A DNA stretch of 64,000 bases from Cryptomeria japonica. Its lineage: Eukaryota; Streptophyta; Pinopsida; Cupressales; Cupressaceae. Shown in pieces: positions 36,057 through 47,100 of the stretch (position 1 is its first letter; every line of letters begins with the position of its first letter). Where the stretch lies: assembly GCF_030272615.1 (NCBI RefSeq), contig NC_081412.1, positions 480,587,157 to 480,651,156 on the forward strand, given 5' to 3'. Under the pieces are notes generated by a model. It ran no database searches. It was not told the DNA's origin and saw only the letters and a list, made by a program, of their open reading frames with translations. The position numbers and the translations under genes are program-made.

Positions 36057-39000
36057 TCAGTTGACCCCCCCTAATGACACATCCCGCACCCCCAAGAGAG
36101 CCCGCAACTGCTAGAACTTACTCTTGGTGAAAGGTTTGGTGAATATGTCAACAACCTGCTCTGCTGTAGGACAATACTGCAAATCAATGACCTGCTCCTG
36201 GATGAGCTCTCGGATATAGTGCATATGAATCTCGATGTGTTTGGTTCGCTGGTGCTGGACCAGGTTCTTCGAGATCACAATAGCACTCTAATTGTCGCAA
36301 TGTAGAACTGTCAGTCGTGGAGTGGTGAAACCAAACTCTGTGAGAATCTGCTAGAGCCAAATGGTCTCAGTCGCTGCGTTAATAGTGCCTCGATACTCAA
36401 CCTCAGTCGAAGAGAAAGCAATAGCATGTTGCTTCTTGCTCTTCCAACAAATGGGGCCTGAACCAAGGTGAAAACTGTAACCAGAAGTAGACTTACGATC
36501 AACTAGATCGCCAACCCAATCGGAGTCTGTGTAACCAACCAAACGAAGTCCTGTGCCTGCTGCATAGTGAATCCCATAGTGATGTGTACCTTGGATGTAA
36601 TGAAGGATGCGTTTGGCGGCTTTCCAATGAAGCTCATGTGGATCCTGCATGAAGCGGGAAACCATGCCAACTGCAAATGAAATATCAGGGCGTGTATGAG
36701 TCAAGTAGATGAGACTACCCACAAGCTGACGATACAAAGTGGCATCAACTGGTGGAGAAGAACACTGAGCCTCAAGCTTGACTCCTGAAAGAAAGGGAGT
36801 CAGGGCAGGCTTACAATCAGCCATATGAAAGCGTGCAAGTAGATCAAGAGCATACTTGGGCTATGATAGTGTGATCCCGGAAGGTGACTGTGAAATCTCT
36901 ATCCCGAGAAAGTAGTGCAAAAGACCCAAGTCAATCATAGCAAATCTGTCATGTAAAGCAGATTTGACCCTGCTAATGATGGATGAAGTACTCCCTGTAA
37001 TGATCAAGTCATCAACATAGAGCACAAGTATCAAGTGAGAGTCATCCTGTCACAAAATGTAGACATTTTGATTAGAATGACACCTGGTGAACTCGACGGA
37101 GAGAAGAAAGGAATCCATCTTGGCGTACCAAGCCCTGGGGGCCTGTTTAAGGCCATAGAGAGATTTCCTTAGTGTGCAAACCAAGGAAGTATCCTGGATG
37201 AAACCCTATGGCTGCTCCATATAAATCTCCTCATCAAGATCACCATGAAGAAAAGCACTTTTCACATCCATCTAATGTACAGCCCAACCATGAGCTTGCA
37301 GCAATAGCAAGTGTCAAACGAATGGAGTTCATCTTGGCTACGGGTGCAAAGGTCTCAGTATAGTCAACACCTGCAACCTGCAAGAAACCTTTTGCAACAA
37401 GCCGAGCCTTATACTTATCCACACTACCATCCGCCGCAAACTTGGTCCGATAGATGCACTTACATCAAACCATCTTTCTCCCCTTAGGGAGATGGACTAA
37501 ATCCCATGTGTTTTTCCTCATCAAGGAACTATACTCTTCCTCCATAGCTTGGTCCCACTCAAGAACCCCTGATGCTTCCCTGAATGTATGTGGATTGGAA
37601 GTGGTAGTAATGAATGCATGTGGAATATCCTGATGTTGTGATCGAGTTCTCCATGTATCTAAAGGATCCCCAACAAGAGAACCCGCGGACTCAAGTGTCT
37701 GTCGAGCCCAACGAGGCCTAGGTGGAGGTGGAGAACGAGGCTCCTCAACTGCAAGTGGACCCCGCGAGTCGGAGTTGAGGGAGTCTCATCATCTGAATCA
37801 CTAACATCACTATCCACAATGGAGGAAGGTGGAGGAGGTAGAGAGACTAAGCTAGGAGAGCTTTCGTCAAAGTGAACACTCCTCTCAATGAATACCTCAT
37901 GTGTCTCTAGATCCATCAATCTGTATGCCTTAACACCCTCGGGATATCCAACAAATATGCAAGGTTGACTTTGAGGTTCCAATGCCTTGCATTTCTGTGG
38001 AGGTATGCGAGCCCATGCTGGACACCCAAAGACTCTGAAATGTCTTACAATCGGTTTCCTACCAGTCCAAGCTTCAAAAGGAGTAATACCTTGTAAAGCC
38101 TTATGAGGAACCTGATTCTAGATCTGTGTGGCACAACTGATAGCCTCTACCCAAAAGGCGGGATCAAGAGAACGTGCATGTATCATACAACTAGCCATTT
38201 CTTTGAGAGTTCTATTCTTGCATTCTGCAACCCCGTTCTGCTGCAAAGTGTACGCTACAGAATGTTGAAGATCAATCCCCTCAAATGTACAAAAATCCTC
38301 AAGTCTCTTGTTCACATATTCCCTTCCATTATCTGTGCAAAGAATCTTGACCACTTTCCCTGATTCCTTCTCCACATGAGTCTTGAAGTCCTGAAATCTA
38401 TCAAATACTTCACTCTTATGAATGAGAAAGTAAACCCAAGTGAAGCGGGAGTAGTCATCAATGAAGGTAAGAACATAGCGGGCCTTACTGAATGAAGGTG
38501 CTGGAAATGGACCTGCTACATCACTGTGAACAAGTTGAAGAACTTCCAAAGCTCTCCAAGTTTTTCCTTTATCAAACTTCTCTTCGGGATGCTTGCCCAT
38601 GGAACAACCTGAACATACACCCTCTGAAAAACTGATTCGAGGTAGACTTGTGACCATGTCTTTAGTGCTTAGCTGCTAAAGATAGTGGTAGTTGAGGTGA
38701 CCAAACTGCTCATGCCATAGCTTACTTTCTGAATTTGAATGAGTAAGCAAGGCCCTAGAAGGTGAACTTGGCATAAAGTGGGAGAATGAATAAAGCCTTG
38801 AGTTGTCATTGACTTGTCCCACTACTACCAAGGCATCATCATCAAGTTCCTTTACCACAACTGAATCTGGTGTAAACTCAACCTTTTTCCCATTCCCATA
38901 GTAAGTGATTTGGTAGATGGAGAGAAGGTTGGTAGACAAGTTAGGAACATAGAGAACATTCTCAAATGTTCCATCATCCATGTCAACTAAACCTTTCCCT

Positions 39001-40112
39001 TCAACCTCTACTTGTGTGTCATCACCTATGTAAATGTGAGGTACCTTGGATGGTTCCAATGAAGAAAACTGCTCCTTTGTAGAACCCATGTGATATGAGG
39101 CACCCGAGTCAAGTATCCATTGCTGTGAAGAACCTATTGTAGCCACAAATGCTTGCCCTTTTCCCTTAGACTGTGAGGAAGAGGAAGGAGTTGAATCCTT
39201 CTTTGTGTAGGTGGATGGCAAGTTGATGTTGTTTTTCTTGAGAAGATTGGTTAACTCATCAACTTGCTTTGTGTGGCATCGATGCTCATCATGACCATAC
39301 TTTTTGCAATATGCACAAGTTGGTTTATCCTTCTTAGGTGGTGTCCCCTTCTTGGAAGAGGATGAAAAATCACCTTGTGATGGAGAGGATGATTGTCCTT
39401 TTTCCTGGTGTGGCTTAGACTTGGATTGCTTCTTCTTCTTGTTGGAATCTTTGCCTTGACTTCCTTGATTTCCTTGATTTGCTACCAAAGCCTTGGACTT
39501 TGAAGACTTGAGAAACCCCATGTTCAACAACTTAGATTTTTCCAATATCAACATTTCTGTGAAAGCATCAAATGAAGGCATAACATAAGAACTCCCCACT
39601 GTCAAACGATGAGTTTGGAAGCTAGATACAAATGTTGCATATTCTGGTGCAAGCTTATCCAACAAGTTGAAGATCAATTGAGCATCCTTTTTGTCAATTC
39701 CACAATCCTTTGGCTTTGCTCTTAGCTCATTTGCTTTGGTTACATAATCTTGGATTGTATCAAAACTCTTGGGTTCTAAGTTGGTGAGCTCATTGTCAAT
39801 CTGATAGCCTTTGATTTCATCAACTTGTCCATACAATTTCTAAAACATATCCCAAGCCTCTTTAATTGTTTTACACTTCTCAATGTGAAAAATGAGGTCA
39901 TCTGATACATACTTGCGTAAGGTTCCAAGAGCCATGCAATTCTTTGTGAGCCATTCTAATTGAGCAATTGGATTAGCCTTAGGATCAGGTGGTGCTATTA
40001 TTGTTCCATCTATGTAGTGTGTGAGACCCTTTTCCATTAGTTTACTCCATACTTTAATTTTCCATGATGCATAATTATGTGGAGTTAATGGTGGAAACTT
40101 ATTAGGATTCAT
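36057..40112 (-). pseudogene. C2 gag-pol polyprotein with in-frame stops
   Basis: From ATG 40,112 (MNPNKFPPLTPHNYASW) to the stop at 36,057-36,059 the span is 1,352 codons, the usual Copia length. Domains in order: UBN2-type Gag (39,500-40,112), CCHC knuckle CAYCKKYGHDEHRC (about 39,280-39,320), protease WILDSGASYHM (about 39,100), GAG-pre-integrase, integrase (DVAGPFPAP, CTDNGREYVN; 38,118-38,657), RT (GFLQVAGVDYTETFAPVAKM; active site YVDD near 37,010-37,025) and RNase H (YTDSDWVGD; 36,351-36,824). Two compensating frameshifts fall near 37,765 and 37,305. At least eleven stops interrupt it: nine TAG where Gln is expected (for example 36,351, 36,861, 37,206, 38,118, 38,676, 39,840) and two TGA where Arg is expected (37,050, 37,465). 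It is not functional as it stands. Confidence 0.95.
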
Positions 40113-40739
40113 TGCAACAAGAATGGAAAGAGCACAAAGAGAGGCACAATCACACAAGACACCCCCCCAAATTCACTCAATCAAAGAAACCCCCCCAAAT
40201 GTGATGATTTGGCACTTTATAAGTAGTGCGTATACAATGGGCCACTTGCAAAAAATGGCAAAGTGGACTTCTGATTTACAATTTTACAACTGCCTCAATA
40301 AGGCCAAAAGAGTCTCAAACTGATAATGCAAGAGATCTAACTAAGATCCAAGCAATTTACAAGTACCTAATAGGCCAAATAAGACCAATATCTAAAAGTA
40401 CAATTTTCACTCAAAATCTCTAAAATATGATCATAGATTCTAAAAGTAGATGAAAAAATAAGCATTTTCAAAAAAAATAGCACCTGAAAAGGAGGTCGTA
40501 TGAGCTCAAACGAGGCCTTTGAAGTTGCAGAATTGAGGATTGGATAGGTACAGCTGAAAGAATCCAAAAATTCCAAAAACCTTGTGCATCAAAATTAGAA
40601 AATAACCACACCACTGCGAAGATCATGAAATTTTAGCCCATTTCAAAAAAAATTGCACAAAAAAAGGAGCAAAAATGAGCAAGATATGGCCTTCCAAAGT
40701 TGGACTGCAAAACTAAAAAGCCCAATGGAGAGGGGTCAA

Positions 40740-41280
40740 AAAAATTTCAAAAAAATGCTGATGTGGTGCTGACATCAGCAAGTCACTGTGTTAAATTTGA
40801 CGGCCGTATGATCGCCACAAAAACTTCGCCTCCCTGCTGACTGGGCGTCCGTACTGTATGGACTGCTGACTGTGCAGGCCGTACGGATGACGTGGCACTG
40901 TACGGACGGGCTGTGTGGCGTAGTGACGTGGCAGTTCACTGGGCTGTCATACAGAGCTGATGTGGCGAAGCAGTTGACTATTTTCCCGTGGGCCAGTGGC
41001 CACCTGCCACGTGGTGGACGCGGTTGCCGCCCGGGTTAGGTGGTCTCCGGCGGTGGAGATGGTCGGAGCCGTGGGACAGGCTACGGCCGGTAGCTGGGAG
41101 GATGGGAGCTGCCGGAGCCGGTGGGCGGGGGAGGCGTCGGGAACCTGCAAGCACCGACGGTGGCAAATCTCGGCATGGGCGGCGGCGGGAGGACCTATAC
41201 GGCGGCGGCGCGACGTTCGAAGCGGCGCTGCAAAACCTGCGACACGCAGGTACAATGTACGGGGGGGTCTACGGACCCCC
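40740..41280. other. GC-rich leader of C2
   Basis: A sharp island of high GC content with many CpG dinucleotides (41,000-41,270) between gag and the primer site, followed by poly-T tracts. Open frames exist on both strands (40,947-41,349) and all look composition-driven: no motif, and none of them extends into gag. Confidence 0.75.
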
Positions 41281-41288
41281 AAACAAAA

Positions 41289-41372
41289 AACTTTTTTTTT
41301 TAATTTTTTTTTTTTGAAATTTTTCGAAATTTTTTTTTTGAAAAATTAAATTTTTTTTTTAAAATTTTTTTT
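41289..41372. repeat. Poly-T/poly-A low-complexity tracts in the C2 leader
   Basis: Repeated runs of 8-11 T separated by short GAAA/TTCGAAA motifs. Confidence 0.9.
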
Positions 41373-41583
41373 TGAAATCCGTACTATATTAGCCAAAATG
41401 GGGAAAAAAAAATTTCTCACCAAAATAGGTCGACTTTATAGTCAAAATTTATAGAAACGGCCTCCTGGATTCAACAGTGATGTCCAAATCGCTGTATGAC
41501 ACCCCCAAAAAATGAAGATCCCCAAATCCGAAAATAGAAGCCTTCCATGATGTCTCCAAAAACCGATCAATGAAGCCCCAACA

Positions 41584-41595
41584 GCTCTGATACCA
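41584..41595 (-). promoter_or_regulatory. C2 primer-binding site, perfect
   Basis: The minus strand reads TGGTATCAGAGC directly next to the 5' LTR edge at 41,596. Confidence 0.95.
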
Positions 41596-42038
41596 TGTAG
41601 GATTTTGCCAAGATCAAGGGCACAATGAAAAGCATAAAAGAGACAATAGAATTACAAGAACAAACTGTATTCTCATCAATATACAAATGATCAACTGGAT
41701 TAACCAATACAATGAATAGAGGCTTGCTTATATAGGCAAGGCCATATGGATGTATGAGCACACAAATATGGCATGTGGCTCAATGAGAAACAAGGGTAGG
41801 TAAGAAATACTAAGGGTGGGTAGGAGAAATAATATAATATTCCACAAGAGGTGGATGACCCACCGAATGTGGAGTGTAACAGCAAAATAAAACCACAAAA
41901 GGTGGAATTTCTCCTACAAGCTCTATCCCTAAGTGCACACTTCCCTAAGTGTCTCACATCCAAACTACGAAGAGATGCATTATCCTAAGTTAACTTAAGT
42001 GTAATAATATCCAAAATGAATATTTATTTACACCAATA
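41596..42038 (-). repeat. C2 5' LTR
   Basis: 443 bp; the outer edge reads TATTGG on the minus strand against TGTTAG in its partner. Confidence 0.93.
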
Positions 42039-42545
42039 GCAAGACGACAAGATTGAAAATAACAACGATCGATGACAAATTGATCGCAAAATGACAAGAT
42101 TGAAAATGACAATGATTGATGACAAATCGATCGCAAGATGACAAGATTGAAAATGACAACAATCGATGACAAATCGATCACAAAATGACAAGATTGATAA
42201 GAGGACAACGATCGATGACAAATCAATCACAAAATGACAAGATTGATAAGAGGACAAAACCCTAATTAGGATTGATGATGTCCAAAATGATGACAAATGA
42301 ACATGCACATTGATGCGACAGGATAAGATCGACCAAAATCATGACTGAAGATTGTTATCAACAAGACCAAATTCGAAAGTGAGACAAATGAAGAATGCAA
42401 AAGAAGGACTTAATGCTCGCAAATGATAAAGACCAAGTGCATAACATAGGAGAAATGTTAATACGATGCAAAAACCCTAAAATAAGGGAATGCGTAGATG
42501 TTAAATTATGACTCCGCAAGCGTTGACCATTTTTAGGTGTCTACA
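42039..42545 (-). repeat. G 3' LTR, part 2
   Basis: Continues the LTR after C2 and ends at minus-strand TGTAGACACC; matches 55,496-56,007. Confidence 0.92.
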
Positions 42546-42565
42546 TTTTGCCCCTCTTTGAGACA
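42546..42565 (-). promoter_or_regulatory. G polypurine tract
   Basis: The minus strand reads AAAGAGGGGCAAAA directly before the 3' LTR TG. Confidence 0.85.
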
Positions 42566-44187
42566 ATGCGATTTTAAGCGTTGTTTCAAAGAACAATAAT
42601 GAAAATGCCCCAGACAATAACAATGACATATGCATGCCCCCTCAAGGAATTGGCCGGAAACATCCAGAAAAGAGGCCAATTGATCGATAAGAATGATAGA
42701 AAATGATAGGATTGAACGGACTGCCAAGACTGATGGAGAAATGTTAGTAAGAAGAAATTAGACAAAGGACAGTTAGAGATGAAGAAAAACTTGCTTTCAC
42801 AAATGCACAGAAGTAGGTGAGAACCTTTATTTAATGTAGCAAAATGGATGCAGAGCATCATGGCATTGAAGGCCAAAGCTGAAACGCTGCCCTTTTTGCA
42901 AAAGACAGACACATCGCACACAAAGAATGAGTGAAGCATCCTAAGGTGCATACATCAAGGGTCGAGGTATGTGCTGCGTTCACAAAGTGCACATACTTAT
43001 CACAGACACCCAATGATATAGTTGCCCCAGTTTGTAACAAACATTCCACAAACAACAATCACAACAAAAAAAGAAGGGGACCATGAACCATCCCGGTCAC
43101 TCTAAATCACACAGTGACATCATCGAGCAACATAGGAGCATGATCGAAGACAAAGATAAATCAATAAATGATAAGACTCACTAATTCAAACAAGTCAAAC
43201 AAACATCTTGATCTTCATTGTCAAAAGTTGAAAGTGTTGATAGGACGATCATGTTGTCTGGTTTCAGGACATGTGGTACCCCATCTAAGACAGGACACAG
43301 TCTAGTTTCGAGTATACCACACCCTGTATAAGACCCATGATAGTAGTGACAAGGACAAATGATTTTGAGGTTGATTGATATGACAATTTTGATCAGTTTG
43401 AATGTCTGGTTTGATTGAAAAAGTTCATCTGTGAATGCGTGATTTGCAGTAGAGTGCAGTGTTTGATTGCATGTCGTTGGAGGTATTCTCAGTGAGCTAT
43501 CTATGCACAAAGGGGATTTTTTTTGTTTTGCTTTTCGAGTTTTTACAATTTTTTTGTGTTCATTTTTTCAGGACTTTATTTGACTTTTTAGGGATTTTTT
43601 TTTCAGGACATTATTTGATTTTTTGGAGTTTTTTCAGGACATTATTCAATTTTTTTGTTTTTTTGGATTATTTCAGGACATTATTTGATTTTTATGATTT
43701 TTTTCAAGACATTTTTCAATTTTTTTTGGATTATTTCAGGACATTATTTGATTCGAAAGTTCCAGTGATTGATCATGACAAGGGGAACACACCCAATGCA
43801 CATCAGAAAGACATATATAGAGACCAAGACCGAAACATATGCACAAGAAACCGGAGTATGCAAGACAATGATGTTGACCAATCACAGGCCTGGAACAGAA
43901 CATTGGATCAGGACAAGGATAGACATGATAAACCTGCAGAGAGAAAGCATAGCTAGAGGTCGTGATAGATGACAGAGCAATGATTTTTTTACACATGGCA
44001 CCTGTTTGCCAGGTTTTCACCATGGTACTTGCCTAAAGCGCCTGTTTGCCAGGTTTTCACTAAAGGACGAATTATTTTTCTTTACTTTTTTGTTCTTTTC
44101 TTTGTTTTTCACTTTTTTTTTTTTTTTCACTTTTTGATTTTTTTGTATTTTTTTCAAGATCATACTTGAAGAACTGCTGATAGAAAA
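42566..44187 (-). other. G 3' untranslated region
   Basis: 1.6 kb between the pol stop and the polypurine tract, with no conserved frame. It contains about six T-rich repeat units (43,565-43,755) and two copies of CCTGTTTGCCAGGTTTTCAC (about 44,001 and 44,041). Confidence 0.7.
43565..43755. repeat. T-rich tandem repeat with CAGGACATTATTTGA core
   Basis: About six diverged units of 30-38 bp, each T-run + CAGGACATTATTTGA + T-run. The phenylalanine-rich plus-strand frame at 43,459-43,956 is a by-product of the repeat. Confidence 0.85.
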
Positions 44188-47100
44188 TTATGCCCAATAC
44201 TTGCGAAGGTGCATGCTATTTACAGGATCTGACAAAGGTTCACCTTCTAGGGTGGCAAGCTGATATGCCCCTGAGCCATAGGTTGCAGTCACTATGAAAG
44301 GCCCAACCCAATTAGGTTCAAACTTGCCTTTGATGACATTAGTAGATTGTGCATTCTTGGGGTTTGCCTTTAAAACCAGATCTCCCACTTCGAAGTGTCG
44401 CCCTTTGACCTTCTTATTATAAGAGTGACGGAGACAGTTTTGATATGCTTGCAAATGTGTCAGGGTTGTCTGACTCTTCTCATCTAACATCTCAAGCTGA
44501 TGCAACTGAGAGACTGTGCATTTCATCATCAATTAGATGTTGCAAGGAAACACGCAAAGAAGGAATCTCCACTTCCAAGGGTAAAATGGCTTCCGCACCA
44601 TACACCAAGGAATAAGGTGTTGCGTCAGTAGGTGTGCGAATAGAAGTGTGATAAGCCCATAGTGCTAGATTCAACTGTACATGCCAATCTCGACCAGCAT
44701 TATTGACAACCTTTTTTAGGATCTTGATAATGGTTTTATTTGATGCTTCGGCTTGACCATTACCCTGTGGATAGTATGGACTGGAGAAACGGTGTTGGAT
44801 ATGAAACTTTTCATAGAGTTCCTTGACATCTTTATTCTTGAAGGGATGGCCATTATCTGTGACTATGGCAAGGGGAACCCCATATCGGCATATGATATAA
44901 TTCAGCAGGAATTTTGAAATTTGCACACCAGTGATATAGGTCATGGGGATAGCCTCGATCCATTTTGTAAAATACTCTGTGGCTATAATGATGAACGTGT
45001 GTCCATTTGCAGATGTCGGGTGAATCTTGCCAAGAAGATCCAATCCCCATTGAGAAAAGGGCCACGGAGATATGACAGAATGAAGCTCTTGGGCTGGTGC
45101 ATGAATGTAATTTCCATGGATTTGGCATTTGTAGCACTTCTTAACAAAATCATGAACATCCTTTTCTAGAGTGGGCCAATAATACCCAGCATGAATCAAC
45201 TTTTTGGCTAAGCTCAGACCATTGAAATGGCCCCCACATATACCATTGTGAACCTCGTGTAAGGCCGTTTGTGCTTCATCAAAATCCAAACACCTGAGGA
45301 GGGTATGGTCAAAGGTATGATGGTAAAGAGTATTGGCAATGATGACATATTTGGCTGTCTATCAAATGAAGGCTTGGAGTTGATTAGCGGAAAGGTTAGG
45401 TGGTAAGGTTTGAGATTTCAAATATTGATAGATGTCATTGTACCACAAGTAGTTAGGGCCAACAAGAACACACATCACATCTGCTGTCGGAATTTCAAAA
45501 GAAGGGACAAGCAACTATTCGACCAAAAATTCACATTTGTCCATATTGTGGGGCATATTCAACATGGAAGCAATCGTAGCCATCGCATTTGCTGACTTAT
45601 TTTGAATTCTTGGAACTTGACTGAAATGGATAGCCGTGAATTTTGTCTTGAAGAAATCTACCATATGCTTGTAGGGAATAAGCTTTTCATCTTTTGTTTC
45701 GTAGTCATCATTCACTTGACGGATGACTAACTGAGAATCTCCATAGACTTGTAAATGTGTGATGTTCCAGTGGACCGCTACTCAGAGTCCTGTGATGAGA
45801 GCTTCATATTCTACAATGTTATTGGTACAATGGAAAGTTATTCTGTAGGATTTTGGAATAGCATCACCTTGAGGGTGGAAAAACAATATACCTGCTCCGG
45901 ACCTGAATTTGGTATGGGATCCATCAAAGTATAACTTCCATTCATTAGAAGATGTAAGAGCAAAGACTGATTCATCCGAAAAATCGGTCAACATGGGATG
46001 ATCATCATAAATAGGAGCCTCTACAAGTTGATCTGCTATGACTTGTCCTTTTATTGCCTTTCGCTCCATGTACTCAATATCAAACTCACTGAGGATCATC
46101 ACCCACTTTGCTAGGCGACCTGTCAAAGCTGCCCTACTAAGCAAGTATTTCAAGGGATCAATTTTTGCAACTAGCAATGTCTGATGACTTAACATATAGT
46201 GTCGAAGCTTCTGCGTTGCAAAGACTACTACTAAACATCTTCGTTCAATAGTTGAATAATTCAACTCATAGCCCACTAATGTCCGGCTGATATAATAAAT
46301 AGCTCACTCTTTACCGTTCTCATCCTGTTGGGCCAAGAGAACTCCTAGTGTTGTCTCAGTTCCAGAAATATACAATATAAATGGCTTTCCTTCTATAGGA
46401 GGCATTAGAATAGGCGGCGACAGCAAATAGTCCTTAAGAGCTTGAAATGTTGATTGACATTGCTCAATCCATTTAAAAGCAACTCCTTTATGCAATAAAT
46501 GCTAGAATGGATGACATTTGTCTACCAATTGAGCTATAAAGTGGTAGATTGACTATAGCTTTCCTTGCAGACTTCTTAGTTGACGAAGATTGGAAGGAGG
46601 AGGCATATCCATTATTGCTTTAACCTTGGCAGGGTCGACTTCGATGCCTCTGTGAGAAACAATGTACCCTAGTAATTTGCCAGCTGTGACACCAAAGACA
46701 CACTTCTTTGGATTGAGTCTGAGCTTGTAGGTCTCCATTCGGTCAAAGATTGGGCCCAGGATGGCTAGATGACTATCTCTTGTGACAGATTTGCATAATA
46801 AGTCATCAACATAGTCTTCCATCAAAGTATGCATGAAATCATGGAAAATTGTCATCATCGCTCTTTGATATGTTGCGCCAGCATTTTTAAGACCAAAGGG
46901 CATCACATTCCAATAGTAGATACCCCAAGCACAGGTGAATGCAGTCTTTGTTGTTCTTCAGGAGCAATGTGAATTTGGTTATAGCCGAAGAAACCATCCA
47001 TTAATGAGAGCATCACATATCCAGCAGTCGTGTCAACTATGATGTCTATATTTGGTAGTGGAAAATCATCTTTAGGGCATGCTTTATTGAGATCCCTAAA

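Larger units (their letters stand above)
35340..42038 (-). mobile_element. Ty1/Copia element C2, minus strand, inserted in the G LTR
   Basis: LTRs 35,340-35,786 and 41,596-42,038 differ at only about nine sites plus a 4-bp indel, by eye. The target duplication GCAAG is perfect (35,335-35,339; 42,039-42,043). A perfect primer site lies inside the right LTR, and a polypurine tract (TTAAGGGGGGG, minus) inside the left LTR. Gag, protease, integrase, RT and RNase H follow in Copia order. At 6.7 kb it is complete in length and is the youngest-looking insertion in the window, though its reading frame is interrupted. Confidence 0.96.
35316..42250. repeat. 47-bp repeat array of the G 3' LTR, split by C2
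   Basis: Units read about GACAAGATTGAAAATGACAA, then CGATCGATGACAAATCGATCG-type cores (8-bp arms around GACAA). One unit core lies at 35,316-35,339 and about four more at 42,045-42,250. The 5' LTR carries the same array at 55,470-55,720. Confidence 0.85.

Noticed and set aside
40947-41349. Overlapping open frames on both strands in the GC-rich C2 leader
   Set aside because: High GC removes stops in all frames; no motif, and it lies between the primer site and gag.
42045-42250. Regularly spaced palindromic repeats resembling a CRISPR array
   Set aside because: The units are contiguous 47-bp tandem repeats inside an LTR, with no unique spacers, in a plant genome.
43459-43956. 165-codon plus-strand frame, Phe-rich
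   Set aside because: Produced by a T-rich tandem repeat in the antisense of the G 3' UTR.
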